NCBI RefSeq assembly: GCF_001514495.1
Contig: NZ_BCNM01000017.1
Location: 1 to 64,000, forward strand
DNA length: 64,000 nucleotides
Reading direction: 5' to 3'
Origin: Paenibacillus pabuli NBRC 13638
GTDB lineage: Bacteria; Bacillota; Bacilli; Paenibacillales; Paenibacillaceae
Shown here: one piece after another, positions 7,737 to 15,779 of the stretch
How positions within the stretch are numbered: position 1 is the stretch's first letter
Layout: every line of letters starts with the position of its first letter
Notes under the pieces: model-generated
Told to the model about the DNA's origin: nothing
Database searches by the model: none
The model's input: only the letters and a program-made list of their open reading frames with translations
Translations under genes and position numbers: made by a program

Positions 7737-7811
7737 CTTTTCCGTTATAATAGAAGAAACGGTTCAGAGAGCTAAGCTGTCTGGGAACCGACTATTGTTG
7801 ATACGGAAAAG
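7737..7811 (+). ncRNA. Nested stem-loop element downstream of sucD
   Basis: CTTTTCCGT (7737-7745) and ACGGAAAAG (7803-7811) pair perfectly over 9 bases. Inside lie AATAG/CTATT (7749-7753 with 7792-7796), CGGTTC/GAACCG (7760-7765 with 7785-7790) and AGAGAGCT/AAGCTGTCT with one mismatch (7766-7782). The result is a single long imperfect hairpin of about 75 bases directly before a terminator. A TATAAT at 7746-7751 falls inside the stem. It may be a 3'-end structure of the sucCD mRNA, a processed small RNA or a leader; no known class was recognised. Confidence 0.45.
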
Positions 7812-7813
7812 GT

Positions 7814-7867
7814 AAGCAACCTTTTGTCCATAACAGGGCGAAGGGTTGCTTTTTTGCGTTTTTTTAC
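7814..7867 (+). terminator. Rho-independent terminator after sucCD
   Basis: AAGCAACC (7814-7821) pairs with GGTTGCTT (7844-7851), followed by T6, GCG and T7. Confidence 0.85.
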
Positions 7868-7909
7868 AGGTGGTAAATGAGAAGAATGATCCTCCTACAA
7901 AGTAAACGC

Positions 7910-7938
7910 TTGCATTCCGTTGTCACTTACCACACAAT
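7910..7938 (+). promoter_or_regulatory. Candidate sigma-A promoter for dprA
   Basis: TTGCAT (7910-7915), 17-base spacer, CACAAT (7933-7938), about 40 bases before the dprA start and just past the sucCD terminator. Confidence 0.4.
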
Positions 7939-7978
7939 ATGAGGGAAGATTTTCTTCCCGCTTCGGGAGGTTATGGAT

Positions 7979-9109
7979 ATGGAAGAAAGATGGATTTTGA
8001 TTGGTTTACATGAGACAGAGGGCGTAGGTAAGAAAACAATCTCCAAGTTACTTTCAGGAAATCATCAACTGGCGGAACTAATGAGCTATGAAGAAGGGGA
8101 CTGGACAGCGGCGGGTCTGCGTAAGGATCAGGCAGTGCGATTAGCGAAGCAGTTTAATGCGGACTGGATTGAACAGAGACAAGAATGTTTGTACAAACAG
8201 GGTATTGAGGTTATTACTTATCTGGACCATAACTATCCCATATTAATGAAGGAAACCGTTCAACCACCTTGGGTAATGTACGGGCGCGGCGATCTGAATT
8301 TGCTGCACAGCCAATCCATTGCAATGGTAGGGACCCGCATGCCTACCGTGTACGGACGTAAAATTGGTGAAAAACTGGCGGAGCAATTATGCCAGGCTGG
8401 GCTGACGGTTGTGAGTGGACTTGCAAGAGGAATAGATAGCGGGTGTCACGAGGCTGCGTTGCGTGCCAATGGCAGAACCATTGCGGTATTTGGAACAGGC
8501 ATTGACAATATTTATCCTCCCGAAAATACAAGTCTCGCAGAACGGATAGCCCAAACAGGTCTGCTCTTGTCGGAATATCCCCCAGGTACACGTGCCCGTC
8601 AGGGCTTGTTTCCAGAGCGTAATCGGATCATCGCGGGATTAACCTTGGGTACGTTGGTTGTTGAGGCTGACATTCGAAGCGGCTCATTGATTACTGCGGA
8701 TGCTGCCCTTGAAGCAGGAAGAGATGTATTTGCAGTCCCTGGTCCCATAACATCTCCCAAGAGTCGAGGTGCACACAACCTCATTCGTCAGGGGGCGAAA
8801 TTGGTAACTTGCGCCGCGGATTTATTAGAAGAGTATCGATTGGACTTGCCAAATACGGAACAACTTCCTTACAATAGAGGACGTTCGACGCAAAGTAGTG
8901 AAACTTCCAAACAGGGAATATTTCCAGCGGTAAAACTATCTTCGGATGAACGATGTGTTATTCATTTACTGGAGCGGGAGGAGCATTCTCTGGATCAACT
9001 CGTTGAACAGCTTGATTGGGATTTTGGACATTTGCATTCAGTTCTGTTATCTTTAATCATAAAAAAGCAGATTAGCCAATTACCTGGAACCAAATACGCG
9101 AGGGTATGA
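7979..9109 (+). CDS. dprA: DNA-processing protein DprA
   Basis: 376 residues. A SAM-like N-terminal helical domain (ETEGVGKKTISKLL) is followed by the extended Rossmann fold with GTRMPTVYGRK, VSGLARGIDSGCHEAAL, GTGIDNIYPPEN, FPERNRIIAGL and EADIRSGSLITA, the hallmark DprA motifs. A C-terminal winged-helix-like tail ends the protein. DprA loads RecA on incoming single-stranded DNA in transformation. The second ATG (7979) is taken as the start because GGAGG (7966-7970) is eight bases upstream; the ATG at 7973 is only two bases from it. It comes after a terminator, so it probably has its own promoter. Confidence 0.95.
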   Translation: MEERWILIGLHETEGVGKKTISKLLSGNHQLAELMSYEEGDWTAAGLRKDQAVRLAKQFNADWIEQRQECLYKQGIEVITYLDHNYPILMKETVQPPWVMYGRGDLNLLHSQSIAMVGTRMPTVYGRKIGEKLAEQLCQAGLTVVSGLARGIDSGCHEAALRANGRTIAVFGTGIDNIYPPENTSLAERIAQTGLLLSEYPPGTRARQGLFPERNRIIAGLTLGTLVVEADIRSGSLITADAALEAGRDVFAVPGPITSPKSRGAHNLIRQGAKLVTCAADLLEEYRLDLPNTEQLPYNRGRSTQSSETSKQGIFPAVKLSSDERCVIHLLEREEHSLDQLVEQLDWDFGHLHSVLLSLIIKKQISQLPGTKYARV

Positions 9110-9229
9110 CACTGCTGCATTCAAGGCAGCATGTGAAAATAGATTATTAGCGGAAGTTAGTCCTGCTGCTAAGTGATGAATGAAACAAAAAAACAAGCAG
9201 CAGTTTCATGACTGAGAGGAGATGAACCT

Positions 9230-11320
9230 ATGGCGGATGCACTCGTAATCGTGGAGTCGCCCTCAAAGGCGAAGACGATCGGCAAATATTTAGGCAGCAA
9301 GTTCATCGTAAAAGCTTCGATGGGACATGTGCGCGATTTGCCAAAGAGTCAGATCGGCGTTGAGGTGGAGAATGATTTTAATCCGAAATATATTACGATC
9401 CGCGGCAAAGGTTCTATTTTAAAAGAACTGAAGGATGCACGAAAGAAAGTAAAAAAAGTGTATCTCGCAGCTGACCCGGATCGCGAAGGCGAGGCAATTG
9501 CATGGCATTTGGCCCATGCGCTTGAACTGGATGAGACAGCAGACTGCCGGGTCGTATTTAATGAAATTACGAAACAGGCCGTCAAGGATGCGTTCAAAAC
9601 GCCGCGCAAGATTAATATGGATCTGGTAAACGCGCAGCAGGCAAGACGTATTCTCGATCGACTTGTAGGCTATAAAATAAGCCCATTATTATGGAAGAAA
9701 GTCAAAAAAGGTTTGTCTGCTGGCCGTGTTCAGTCCGTAGCCGTCAAAATCATTTTGGATCGTGAAAATGAAATTAATGATTTTGAACCGGAAGAGTACT
9801 GGAGCATTACAGCTAAACTGACAGCAGACGGAAATCCGTTTGAAGCGAAGTTCCATCAATTGAACGGTACCAAAACTGAACTTGGCAGTGAAGCAGAAGT
9901 ACAGGCAATTCTGAAACAGATCGAGGGCGCTTCGTTCACCGTCAAGGAAGTTAAAGAGAAGGAGCGCAGCCGTAACCCTTCTGCTCCGTTCACCACGAGT
10001 TCGCTGCAGCAGGAAGCCGCACGTAAATTGAATTTTAGAGCTTCCAAGACGATGTCTGTTGCCCAACAACTGTATGAAGGGGTAGACCTCGGAAAAGAAG
10101 GCACAGTGGGTCTCATTACGTATATGCGTACAGACTCCACACGGATTGCAGCATCAGCTCAGGAAGAAGCCAAGGAATACATTATAGGCAAGTACGGTGA
10201 GCCGTTTGCTCCCGAGACGCCTAGAAACTATTCCAAAAAGGCAGCCAATGCTCAGGATGCGCATGAAGCGATTCGTCCAACTTCTATTTTACGTGATCCG
10301 GATTCCATCAAATCGTTTATGAGTCGCGATCAATTCCGGTTGTACAAACTGGTTTGGGAACGTTTTATAGCGAGCCAGATGTCATCTGCCGTTCTGGATA
10401 CGCTCTCCGTGGACATTGCTGCAGGAGATACAATTTTCCGGGCAGCGGGTTCGAAGGTTCGTTTCCAGGGATTCATGAAGGTATATGTCGAAGGTAATGA
10501 TGACGGAACAACGGAAGAAGACCGCCTGCTGCCTCCGCTGAAAAGTGGAGATGTACTGGAGAATCGGGAGATCGAGCCAAAACAGCACTTTACACAGCCG
10601 CCCCCACGTTATACGGAAGCAAGGTTAGTTAAAACGCTTGAGGAACTGGGCATAGGGCGTCCGAGTACATATGCGCCTACGCTGGAGACCATTCAGAAGC
10701 GCGGATATGTTGCCATTGAAGAGAAAAAATTTATGCCAACCGAGCTGGGTGAACTGGTCATCGAGCAGATGGAAGAGTTTTTCCCGGAGATCCTGAATGT
10801 GGAATTCACCGCAAACATGGAAGGTGATCTTGACCATGTGGAGGAAGGTTCCGAGGATTGGGTCAAGGTACTCGCAGAATTTTATGAGTCTTTTGAGAAA
10901 CGGCTTGAGTTTGCAGAAGAAGAAATGAAAGAAATTGAGATAGAAGATGAAGTTTCGGATGAAATATGTGAGAAGTGCGGTAAACCGCTCGTGTATAAAC
11001 TGGGTCGTTTCGGCAAGTTTCTCGCGTGCTCCGGATTTCCGGATTGCCGGAATACCAAACCGATTATCAAGGACATCGGCGTAACTTGTCCGAAGTGTAA
11101 GGAAGGTCATGTTGTTGAACGCCGCAGTAAAAAGGGACGTATTTTTTACGGTTGCGATAAGTATCCTGAATGTGATTTTGTATCATGGGATAAACCTTCA
11201 GCAAAACCATGTCCAAGTTGCGGTTCACTAATGATCGAGAAACGAAACAAACAGGGAACGCGATTGCAGTGTACTTCATGTGATCATCAGGAGCCGGTGG
11301 AGGAACCGGAAGAAGAATGA
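9230..11320 (+). CDS. topA: DNA topoisomerase I (type IA)
   Basis: 696 residues. The TOPRIM domain starts at residue 4 (LVIVESPSKAKTIGKYLG) with the DPDREGEAIAWH metal site. The catalytic tyrosine is Y298 in LITYMRTDSTR. Three C-terminal four-cysteine zinc ribbons follow (CEKCGKP...C...C, CPKCKEG...C...C, CPSCGSL...C...C), typical for Bacillota TopA. It relaxes negative supercoils behind polymerases by single-strand passage. A GAGGAG site precedes the ATG. The upstream 120 bases hold two short CTGCTGC/GCAGCAG inverted repeats but no clear T-tract terminator. Confidence 0.98.
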   Translation: MADALVIVESPSKAKTIGKYLGSKFIVKASMGHVRDLPKSQIGVEVENDFNPKYITIRGKGSILKELKDARKKVKKVYLAADPDREGEAIAWHLAHALELDETADCRVVFNEITKQAVKDAFKTPRKINMDLVNAQQARRILDRLVGYKISPLLWKKVKKGLSAGRVQSVAVKIILDRENEINDFEPEEYWSITAKLTADGNPFEAKFHQLNGTKTELGSEAEVQAILKQIEGASFTVKEVKEKERSRNPSAPFTTSSLQQEAARKLNFRASKTMSVAQQLYEGVDLGKEGTVGLITYMRTDSTRIAASAQEEAKEYIIGKYGEPFAPETPRNYSKKAANAQDAHEAIRPTSILRDPDSIKSFMSRDQFRLYKLVWERFIASQMSSAVLDTLSVDIAAGDTIFRAAGSKVRFQGFMKVYVEGNDDGTTEEDRLLPPLKSGDVLENREIEPKQHFTQPPPRYTEARLVKTLEELGIGRPSTYAPTLETIQKRGYVAIEEKKFMPTELGELVIEQMEEFFPEILNVEFTANMEGDLDHVEEGSEDWVKVLAEFYESFEKRLEFAEEEMKEIEIEDEVSDEICEKCGKPLVYKLGRFGKFLACSGFPDCRNTKPIIKDIGVTCPKCKEGHVVERRSKKGRIFYGCDKYPECDFVSWDKPSAKPCPSCGSLMIEKRNKQGTRLQCTSCDHQEPVEEPEEE

Positions 11321-11352
11321 ATGGATTAGCATAATGGGGGTAAATGATTTCA

Positions 11353-12687
11353 ATGAATGAACAACAAGTAACCGTTATTGGTGCCGGGTTGGCAGGAACT
11401 GAAGCGGCTTGGCAGATTGCAAGTCGTGGCGTACGTGTAAAATTATATGAGATGAGACCGGTTGTCAAAACGCCGGCTCACCATACGGATAAATTTGCAG
11501 AACTGGTATGCAGTAACTCGCTTCGTGCCAATGGTTTGACAAATGCAGTGGGCGTATTAAAAGAAGAAATGAGAATGCTTAATTCTCTGGTCTTGGGTGC
11601 TGCAGATCGTCATGCCGTTCCGGCAGGAGGAGCCCTTGCTGTTGACCGGGACGGATTCTCAGGTGAGATTACATCCACCCTTCATCAGCATCCCCTCATT
11701 GAAGTGGTCAATGAAGAGCTGACTTCTCTTCCGGAAGACGGTATCGTTGTTGTGGCAACAGGCCCATTGACTTCTCCGGCATTGTCGGAGCAAATCAAGG
11801 CACTTATGGGTGAGGAATACTTCTACTTCTATGATGCAGCTGCACCAATTATCGAAAAAGATTCCATTGATATGAATAAAGTTTATCTTGCTTCACGTTA
11901 CGACAAGGGCGAAGCAGCATACCTGAACTGTCCGATGACAGAAGAGGAATTCGATGTGTTTTATGAAGCATTGATTACGGCTGAAGTTGCTCAATTGAAA
12001 GAATTTGAGAAAGAAATTTACTTTGAAGGCTGTATGCCGATCGAAGTCATGATGAAGCGTGGCAAACAAACGGCACTGTTTGGTCCGATGAAACCTGTAG
12101 GTCTCGTCAATCCGCATACCGGAGAGCTTCCGCATGCTGTTGTGCAGCTTAGACAGGACAATGCAGCTGGAACGCTGTACAATCTGGTTGGATTCCAGAC
12201 ACATCTGAAATGGGGAGAACAAAAGCGTGTCTTTTCTTTGATCCCTGGACTTGAGAATGCGGAATTCGTCCGTTATGGCGTAATGCACCGTAATACTTTT
12301 ATCAATTCTCCCAAACTGCTACGTCCAACATATCAGTTCAAAGAGCGTCCGAATCTGTTCTTTGCAGGTCAAATGACTGGAGTAGAAGGTTATGTGGAAT
12401 CGGCTGCATCCGGTTTAATCGCGGGTATGAATGCGGCCAAAGCAGCGCTTGGACAGGAACTGGTGGTATTGCCGGTGGAGACCACGCTGGGTAGTATGGC
12501 ACAATATATTACAACAGCTGATTTCAAACACTTCCAGCCAATGAACGCAAACTTTGGATTGCTGCCGAAGCTGGAAACTAAAATACGCAATAAAAAAGAA
12601 AAAAATGAAGCACTTGCCAAGCGTGCACTGGATGGCATTGCCCGTTTTGCTGCAGCAGAAGGTCTAACCGTTCCGGAACGCGTATAA
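11353..12687 (+). CDS. trmFO: tRNA (uracil-54-C5) methyltransferase, folate/FAD-dependent (TrmFO)
   Basis: 444 residues. The FAD-binding motif VIGAGLAGTEAAW sits at the N terminus, followed by the family signature HHTDKFAELVCSNSLRANG, which holds one of the conserved cysteines. The C-terminal AGQMTGVEGYVESAASGL is also diagnostic. It makes ribothymidine at T54 of tRNA with methylene-tetrahydrofolate as methyl donor. The start at 11353 follows the family's usual MN-x-Q beginning; an in-frame ATG at 11344 is the alternative but is only three bases from the G-run. In B. subtilis xerC follows; here hslV follows directly. Confidence 0.95.
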   Translation: MNEQQVTVIGAGLAGTEAAWQIASRGVRVKLYEMRPVVKTPAHHTDKFAELVCSNSLRANGLTNAVGVLKEEMRMLNSLVLGAADRHAVPAGGALAVDRDGFSGEITSTLHQHPLIEVVNEELTSLPEDGIVVVATGPLTSPALSEQIKALMGEEYFYFYDAAAPIIEKDSIDMNKVYLASRYDKGEAAYLNCPMTEEEFDVFYEALITAEVAQLKEFEKEIYFEGCMPIEVMMKRGKQTALFGPMKPVGLVNPHTGELPHAVVQLRQDNAAGTLYNLVGFQTHLKWGEQKRVFSLIPGLENAEFVRYGVMHRNTFINSPKLLRPTYQFKERPNLFFAGQMTGVEGYVESAASGLIAGMNAAKAALGQELVVLPVETTLGSMAQYITTADFKHFQPMNANFGLLPKLETKIRNKKEKNEALAKRALDGIARFAAAEGLTVPERV

Positions 12688-12714
12688 ATTATTCGTGGGG
12701 GGGAGTGTGATAAC

Positions 12715-13257
12715 ATGGATATGTCATTTCATGCTACAACAATCTGTGCAGTACGTCATAATGGCAAGGCAGCGATTGCCGGAGATGGTCAGGTGACCAT
12801 GGGGCAAAGTGTTGTGATGAAAAATACGGCCAAAAAGGTAAGACGTCTCTATCGTGGTCAGGTTGTAGCTGGTTTTGCTGGTTCCGTGGCGGATGCGATT
12901 ACCTTGTTTGAGAAATTTGAAGGCAAGCTGGAGGAGCACCATGGTAATCTGCAGCGTGCTGCTGTAGAACTTGCCAAGGACTGGCGCCAGGATCGAATTT
13001 TGCGCAAACTGGAGGCACTCCTGATTGTTATGGATAAAACGGGAATGTTGCTCATTTCGGGTGGGGGCGAAATTATTGAGCCCGATGATGACGTTATCGC
13101 GATTGGATCGGGAGGAAACTTTGCCTTATCCGCTGCGCGTGCGTTAAAACGTCATGCGGTGAATCTGGAAGCGAAAGATATTGCTCGTGAATCGCTTCAG
13201 ATTGCCTCAGAGTTATGCGTCTACACCAACAATAACATTATTGTTGAAGAGTTGTAA
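12715..13257 (+). CDS. hslV: ATP-dependent protease peptidase subunit HslV/ClpQ
   Basis: 180 residues of the N-terminal-nucleophile proteasome-beta fold: IAGDGQVTMGQ, AGFAGSVADAITLFEKFE and AIGSGGNFALSAARAL. It forms the double-hexamer proteolytic core capped by HslU. Two starts compete. The ATG at 12715 has GGAG nine bases upstream and gives MDMSFHATT. The ATG at 12721 would expose Ser after Met removal, as in the B. subtilis ClpQ serine-type enzyme, but its spacing is 15 bases. The HslV core lines up with the TTI start of the E. coli protein. The nucleophile is therefore uncertain. hslU follows after 138 bases. Confidence 0.96.
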   Translation: MDMSFHATTICAVRHNGKAAIAGDGQVTMGQSVVMKNTAKKVRRLYRGQVVAGFAGSVADAITLFEKFEGKLEEHHGNLQRAAVELAKDWRQDRILRKLEALLIVMDKTGMLLISGGGEIIEPDDDVIAIGSGGNFALSAARALKRHAVNLEAKDIARESLQIASELCVYTNNNIIVEEL

Positions 13258-13395
13258 GCAAAAGCAATCTCCCGTAATGGAGCCTGATATTACGTCAGCT
13301 CAGTTCATTCGAGGAGATTCTTTGTCCTTGTAGGTAAGCCTTTATAAAGTGGTATCTCTAAAACAAAGTTCGCATACTGGTAGGAGGGAAGCTAT

Positions 13396-14796
13396 ATGCA
13401 TACTCAAGCGTTAACACCCAGACAAATCGTTGCAGAGCTTGATAAATATATTGTAGGACAAAAAAAGGCTAAAAAATCGGTAGCAGTTGCCCTTCGCAAT
13501 CGTTATCGCCGCAGCCTTTTGCCTGAACATACCCAAGATGACATTGTACCTAAAAATATCCTGATGATTGGACCTACTGGTGTTGGTAAAACGGAGATTG
13601 CACGCCGACTGGCCAAGTTGGTAGGAGCTCCGTTCGTAAAGGTAGAGGCTACGAAGTTCACAGAAGTGGGTTATGTTGGCCGAGACGTGGAATCGATGGT
13701 TCGTGATTTGATTGAAACATCGTTACGGATGGTCAAGCTGGAACGTACAGAAAAGGTCAAGGACAAAGCGGAAGAGGCTGCCAATGAACGGATCGTACAT
13801 ATTTTGGCCCCTTCACCATCCAAATCCAAAAATCAACGGAATCCGTTCGAAATGATTTTTGGGAATAATGGCAACAACACGCCAGAAACTGAAGAGCAAG
13901 AACCGGATACGGGAGTAGCTGAGCGGCGGCGCAAAATCAAATTCGACCTGTTATCTGGCAAGCTGGAAGATGACGTGATCGAGATTGATGTGGAAGATAC
14001 GACGCCAAACATGATGGACATGTTCGCCGGTCAGGGAAATGATCAGATGGGGATGAACATGCAGGAGATGTTTGGCAGTTTATTGCCTCGTCGAACCAAA
14101 AAACGTAAACTGGCCATTAAGGAAGCTCGCAAGGTATTGATTCAGGAAGAAGCTGGAAAATTGATCGATATGGATGATGTTACGCAGGAGTCCATCCGCC
14201 GGGCGGAACAGACAGGTATCATATTCATTGACGAAATTGATAAAGTAGCCAGTCAGGGACGCGGTAGCGGCCCCGATGTATCACGGGAAGGGGTGCAACG
14301 TGACATTCTGCCCATCGTGGAAGGATCTACGGTAATGACCAAGTATGGTCCTGTCAAAACGGATTATATCCTGTTTATGGCGGCCGGAGCTTTTCACGTA
14401 GCAAAACCCTCGGATCTCATTCCAGAGCTCCAGGGGCGTTTCCCAATCCGTGTAGAACTGAGCAGCCTGACACTTGATGAATTTGTCTCGATCCTCACAG
14501 AACCTAAAAATGCGTTAACCAAGCAGTATGTGGATTTGCTGCGGACAGAGAATATTGAGATTGAGTTCTCGGATGACGCTATTCGTGAGATTGCCAAGCT
14601 CGCTGAGTCAGTGAATCAGAATACCGAAAATATCGGTGCACGTCGCCTGCATACTATTCTAGAGAAACTTCTTGAGGATTTATCCTTCGAGGCACCGGAG
14701 CTAACGCTGGAGCGCATGGTAATCACTCCGGAATATGTACGTGAGAAATTGAATGATATTGCATTGGATCGGGATCTAAGTCAATATATTTTGTAA
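13396..14796 (+). CDS. hslU: HslU/ClpY ATPase subunit of HslVU protease
   Basis: 466 residues. AAA+ unfoldase with Walker A GPTGVGKTEIARRLAK near residue 60 and Walker B IIFIDEIDKV near 275, separated by the HslU-specific I-domain (about 110-240, rich in charged and Asn residues). The sensor-2 GARRLHTILEKLLED lies near the end, and the C terminus LSQYIL is the tail that inserts into HslV. It unfolds substrates and threads them into the HslV chamber. TAGGAGG precedes the ATG. In B. subtilis codY follows; here a long gene-poor gap with a strong hairpin follows. Confidence 0.98.
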   Translation: MHTQALTPRQIVAELDKYIVGQKKAKKSVAVALRNRYRRSLLPEHTQDDIVPKNILMIGPTGVGKTEIARRLAKLVGAPFVKVEATKFTEVGYVGRDVESMVRDLIETSLRMVKLERTEKVKDKAEEAANERIVHILAPSPSKSKNQRNPFEMIFGNNGNNTPETEEQEPDTGVAERRRKIKFDLLSGKLEDDVIEIDVEDTTPNMMDMFAGQGNDQMGMNMQEMFGSLLPRRTKKRKLAIKEARKVLIQEEAGKLIDMDDVTQESIRRAEQTGIIFIDEIDKVASQGRGSGPDVSREGVQRDILPIVEGSTVMTKYGPVKTDYILFMAAGAFHVAKPSDLIPELQGRFPIRVELSSLTLDEFVSILTEPKNALTKQYVDLLRTENIEIEFSDDAIREIAKLAESVNQNTENIGARRLHTILEKLLEDLSFEAPELTLERMVITPEYVREKLNDIALDRDLSQYIL

Positions 14797-14836
14797 CTAA
14801 CATTTATTGTTCTATTGAGCGCAGTTGAATGTGAAT

Positions 14837-14947
14837 AACGGTATACAACGGATAGATGAAGATTTTGCAATTTCACGGGTAAGGACATTCGATCCTCATC
14901 GTTGTGGAATTGGCTTCATCCATTCAATGTATACCGTTTATTTTTTG
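14837..14947 (+). terminator. Very long hairpin with T-tract after hslU
   Basis: AACGGTATACA (from 14837/14838) pairs with TGTATACCGTT (14928-14938). Inner arms ATGAAG/CTTCAT and CAATTTCAC/GTGGAATTG lengthen the stem to roughly 45 bases per side, followed by TTTATTTTTTG. It is well placed as the terminator of the topA-trmFO-hslVU transcript, though it is far longer than needed. Confidence 0.75.
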
Positions 14948-15158
14948 CGAAGATCTAATATAATTTGGCCATATAGCCGATAAAAGAGTTGGAGTTGGCA
15001 AGAAAGTTGAGAGAATCTAGGACTTGTGCCGCATATATAGGTCTATTTGAAACAGAAGGCAAGAAGATAATACATATTTGATCATTCTAAAAATTCCAAT
15101 AAAAGGATTTTTATTTTCCAAGTCTGGTTATCGGTTTAATCAGCAAGGAGAGAGAAGA

Positions 15159-15284
15159 TTGCATAAATGCGCAAAATTTAATGAAATCGTATTATGGATG
15201 CGACAAAAACTTTCTCTGTTTTTAAAATCAGTTTACAAAGGTAGAAGTGTTAAGAAAGTGTTGCTTACAATTGGTGAATACTAG
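15159..15284 (+). CDS. Possible small basic protein, function unknown
   Basis: A 41-codon ORF starting TTG at 15159 with AAGGAG (15145-15150) at an eight-base spacing. The product is basic, with a hydrophobic centre (LWMRQKLSLFLKSVY) that could form an amphipathic helix, and it ends TIGEY. It resembles no family I know. The good ribosome site and the terminator downstream at 15565 support expression of something here, but AT-rich sequence gives ORFs of this length by chance. The same frame is open further upstream to 15078. Confidence 0.3.
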   Translation: MHKCAKFNEIVLWMRQKLSLFLKSVYKGRSVKKVLLTIGEY

Positions 15285-15564
15285 TAATTCAAGATACGCC
15301 TTTTGTCAATTATTAAATTAACAGCGTGGAAGAATAATACATTATTTTAGTTCAAAACCTTATTCTTACGGTAAGAATTACTAACTGGAACAAACATAAA
15401 TGTTCTGGAATCTTCAGCGAACCACCAATTAAAAAAGCGATATGGAACAGAAACAGACTTTATAGATTTTAAGAATGTTTTAGCGAATATCAGAGGAGTG
15501 TAAGCTTCCATTTGTTTTGGGCCTCAACATTTACGAAAAAATTCATAATTTGCAGAAAATACAC

Positions 15565-15602
15565 AAAAAGCCCTGTCTTTCAGAAAAGATAGGGCTTTTT
15601 TC
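15565..15602. terminator. Bidirectional rho-independent terminator upstream of flgB
   Basis: AAAAAGCCCTGTCTTT and AAAAGATAGGGCTTTTTT form a stem with a short loop, A-run on one side and T-run on the other, so it can act on both strands. It isolates the flagellar operon from upstream transcription. Confidence 0.85.
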
Positions 15603-15729
15603 TTATTGTAATATATCCCAATCTCGAAGAAACTTATGTTATACGACAACATCAGAGTTAATTCTACTTAAGTCCTAGAAAAACGTGTAAAAGCGAATGT
15701 TTTTGTCGAAAAAGCATAAGCAACTTGAA

Positions 15730-15752
15730 GGAAAAAGATTGAATCTTTTTCC
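15730..15752. promoter_or_regulatory. Inverted repeat 27 bases before the flgB start
   Basis: GGAAAAAGATT (15730-15740) and AATCTTTTTCC (15742-15752) are perfect 11-base inverted repeats around one G. It may be an operator or a weak leader hairpin next to the AGGAGAGGAGGG ribosome site of flgB. Confidence 0.45.
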
Positions 15753-15779
15753 ATAATTTCTAAGGAGAGGAGGGAAAAT

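Larger units (their letters stand above)
14797..15779. other. Gene-poor AT-rich region between hslU and flgB (codY position)
   Basis: About 980 bases. It holds the long hairpin at 14837-14947, a possible small gene at 15159-15284, a 17-base palindrome ATTCTTAC-G-GTAAGAAT (15362-15378), a minus-strand 54-codon ORF (15347-15511) with only weak support, a bidirectional terminator at 15565-15602, and an inverted repeat before flgB. Neither codY nor any remnant of it was recognised. No convincing sigma-D or sigma-A promoter for the flagellar operon was found here. Confidence 0.6.

Noticed and set aside
7737..7811. tRNA or purine-riboswitch-like fold
   Set aside because: No cloverleaf, no GTTCRA loop and no conserved riboswitch core; left as an unclassified structured region.
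14837..14947. T-box or other known riboswitch
   Set aside because: I looked for the T-box AGGGTGGNACCGCG core and other known conserved cores and saw none; the sequence is a simple long stem.
15600..15779. Sigma-D promoter for flgB
   Set aside because: The best match (TAAA, 13-base spacer, GTCGAAAA) has only five of eight -10 positions and the wrong spacer.
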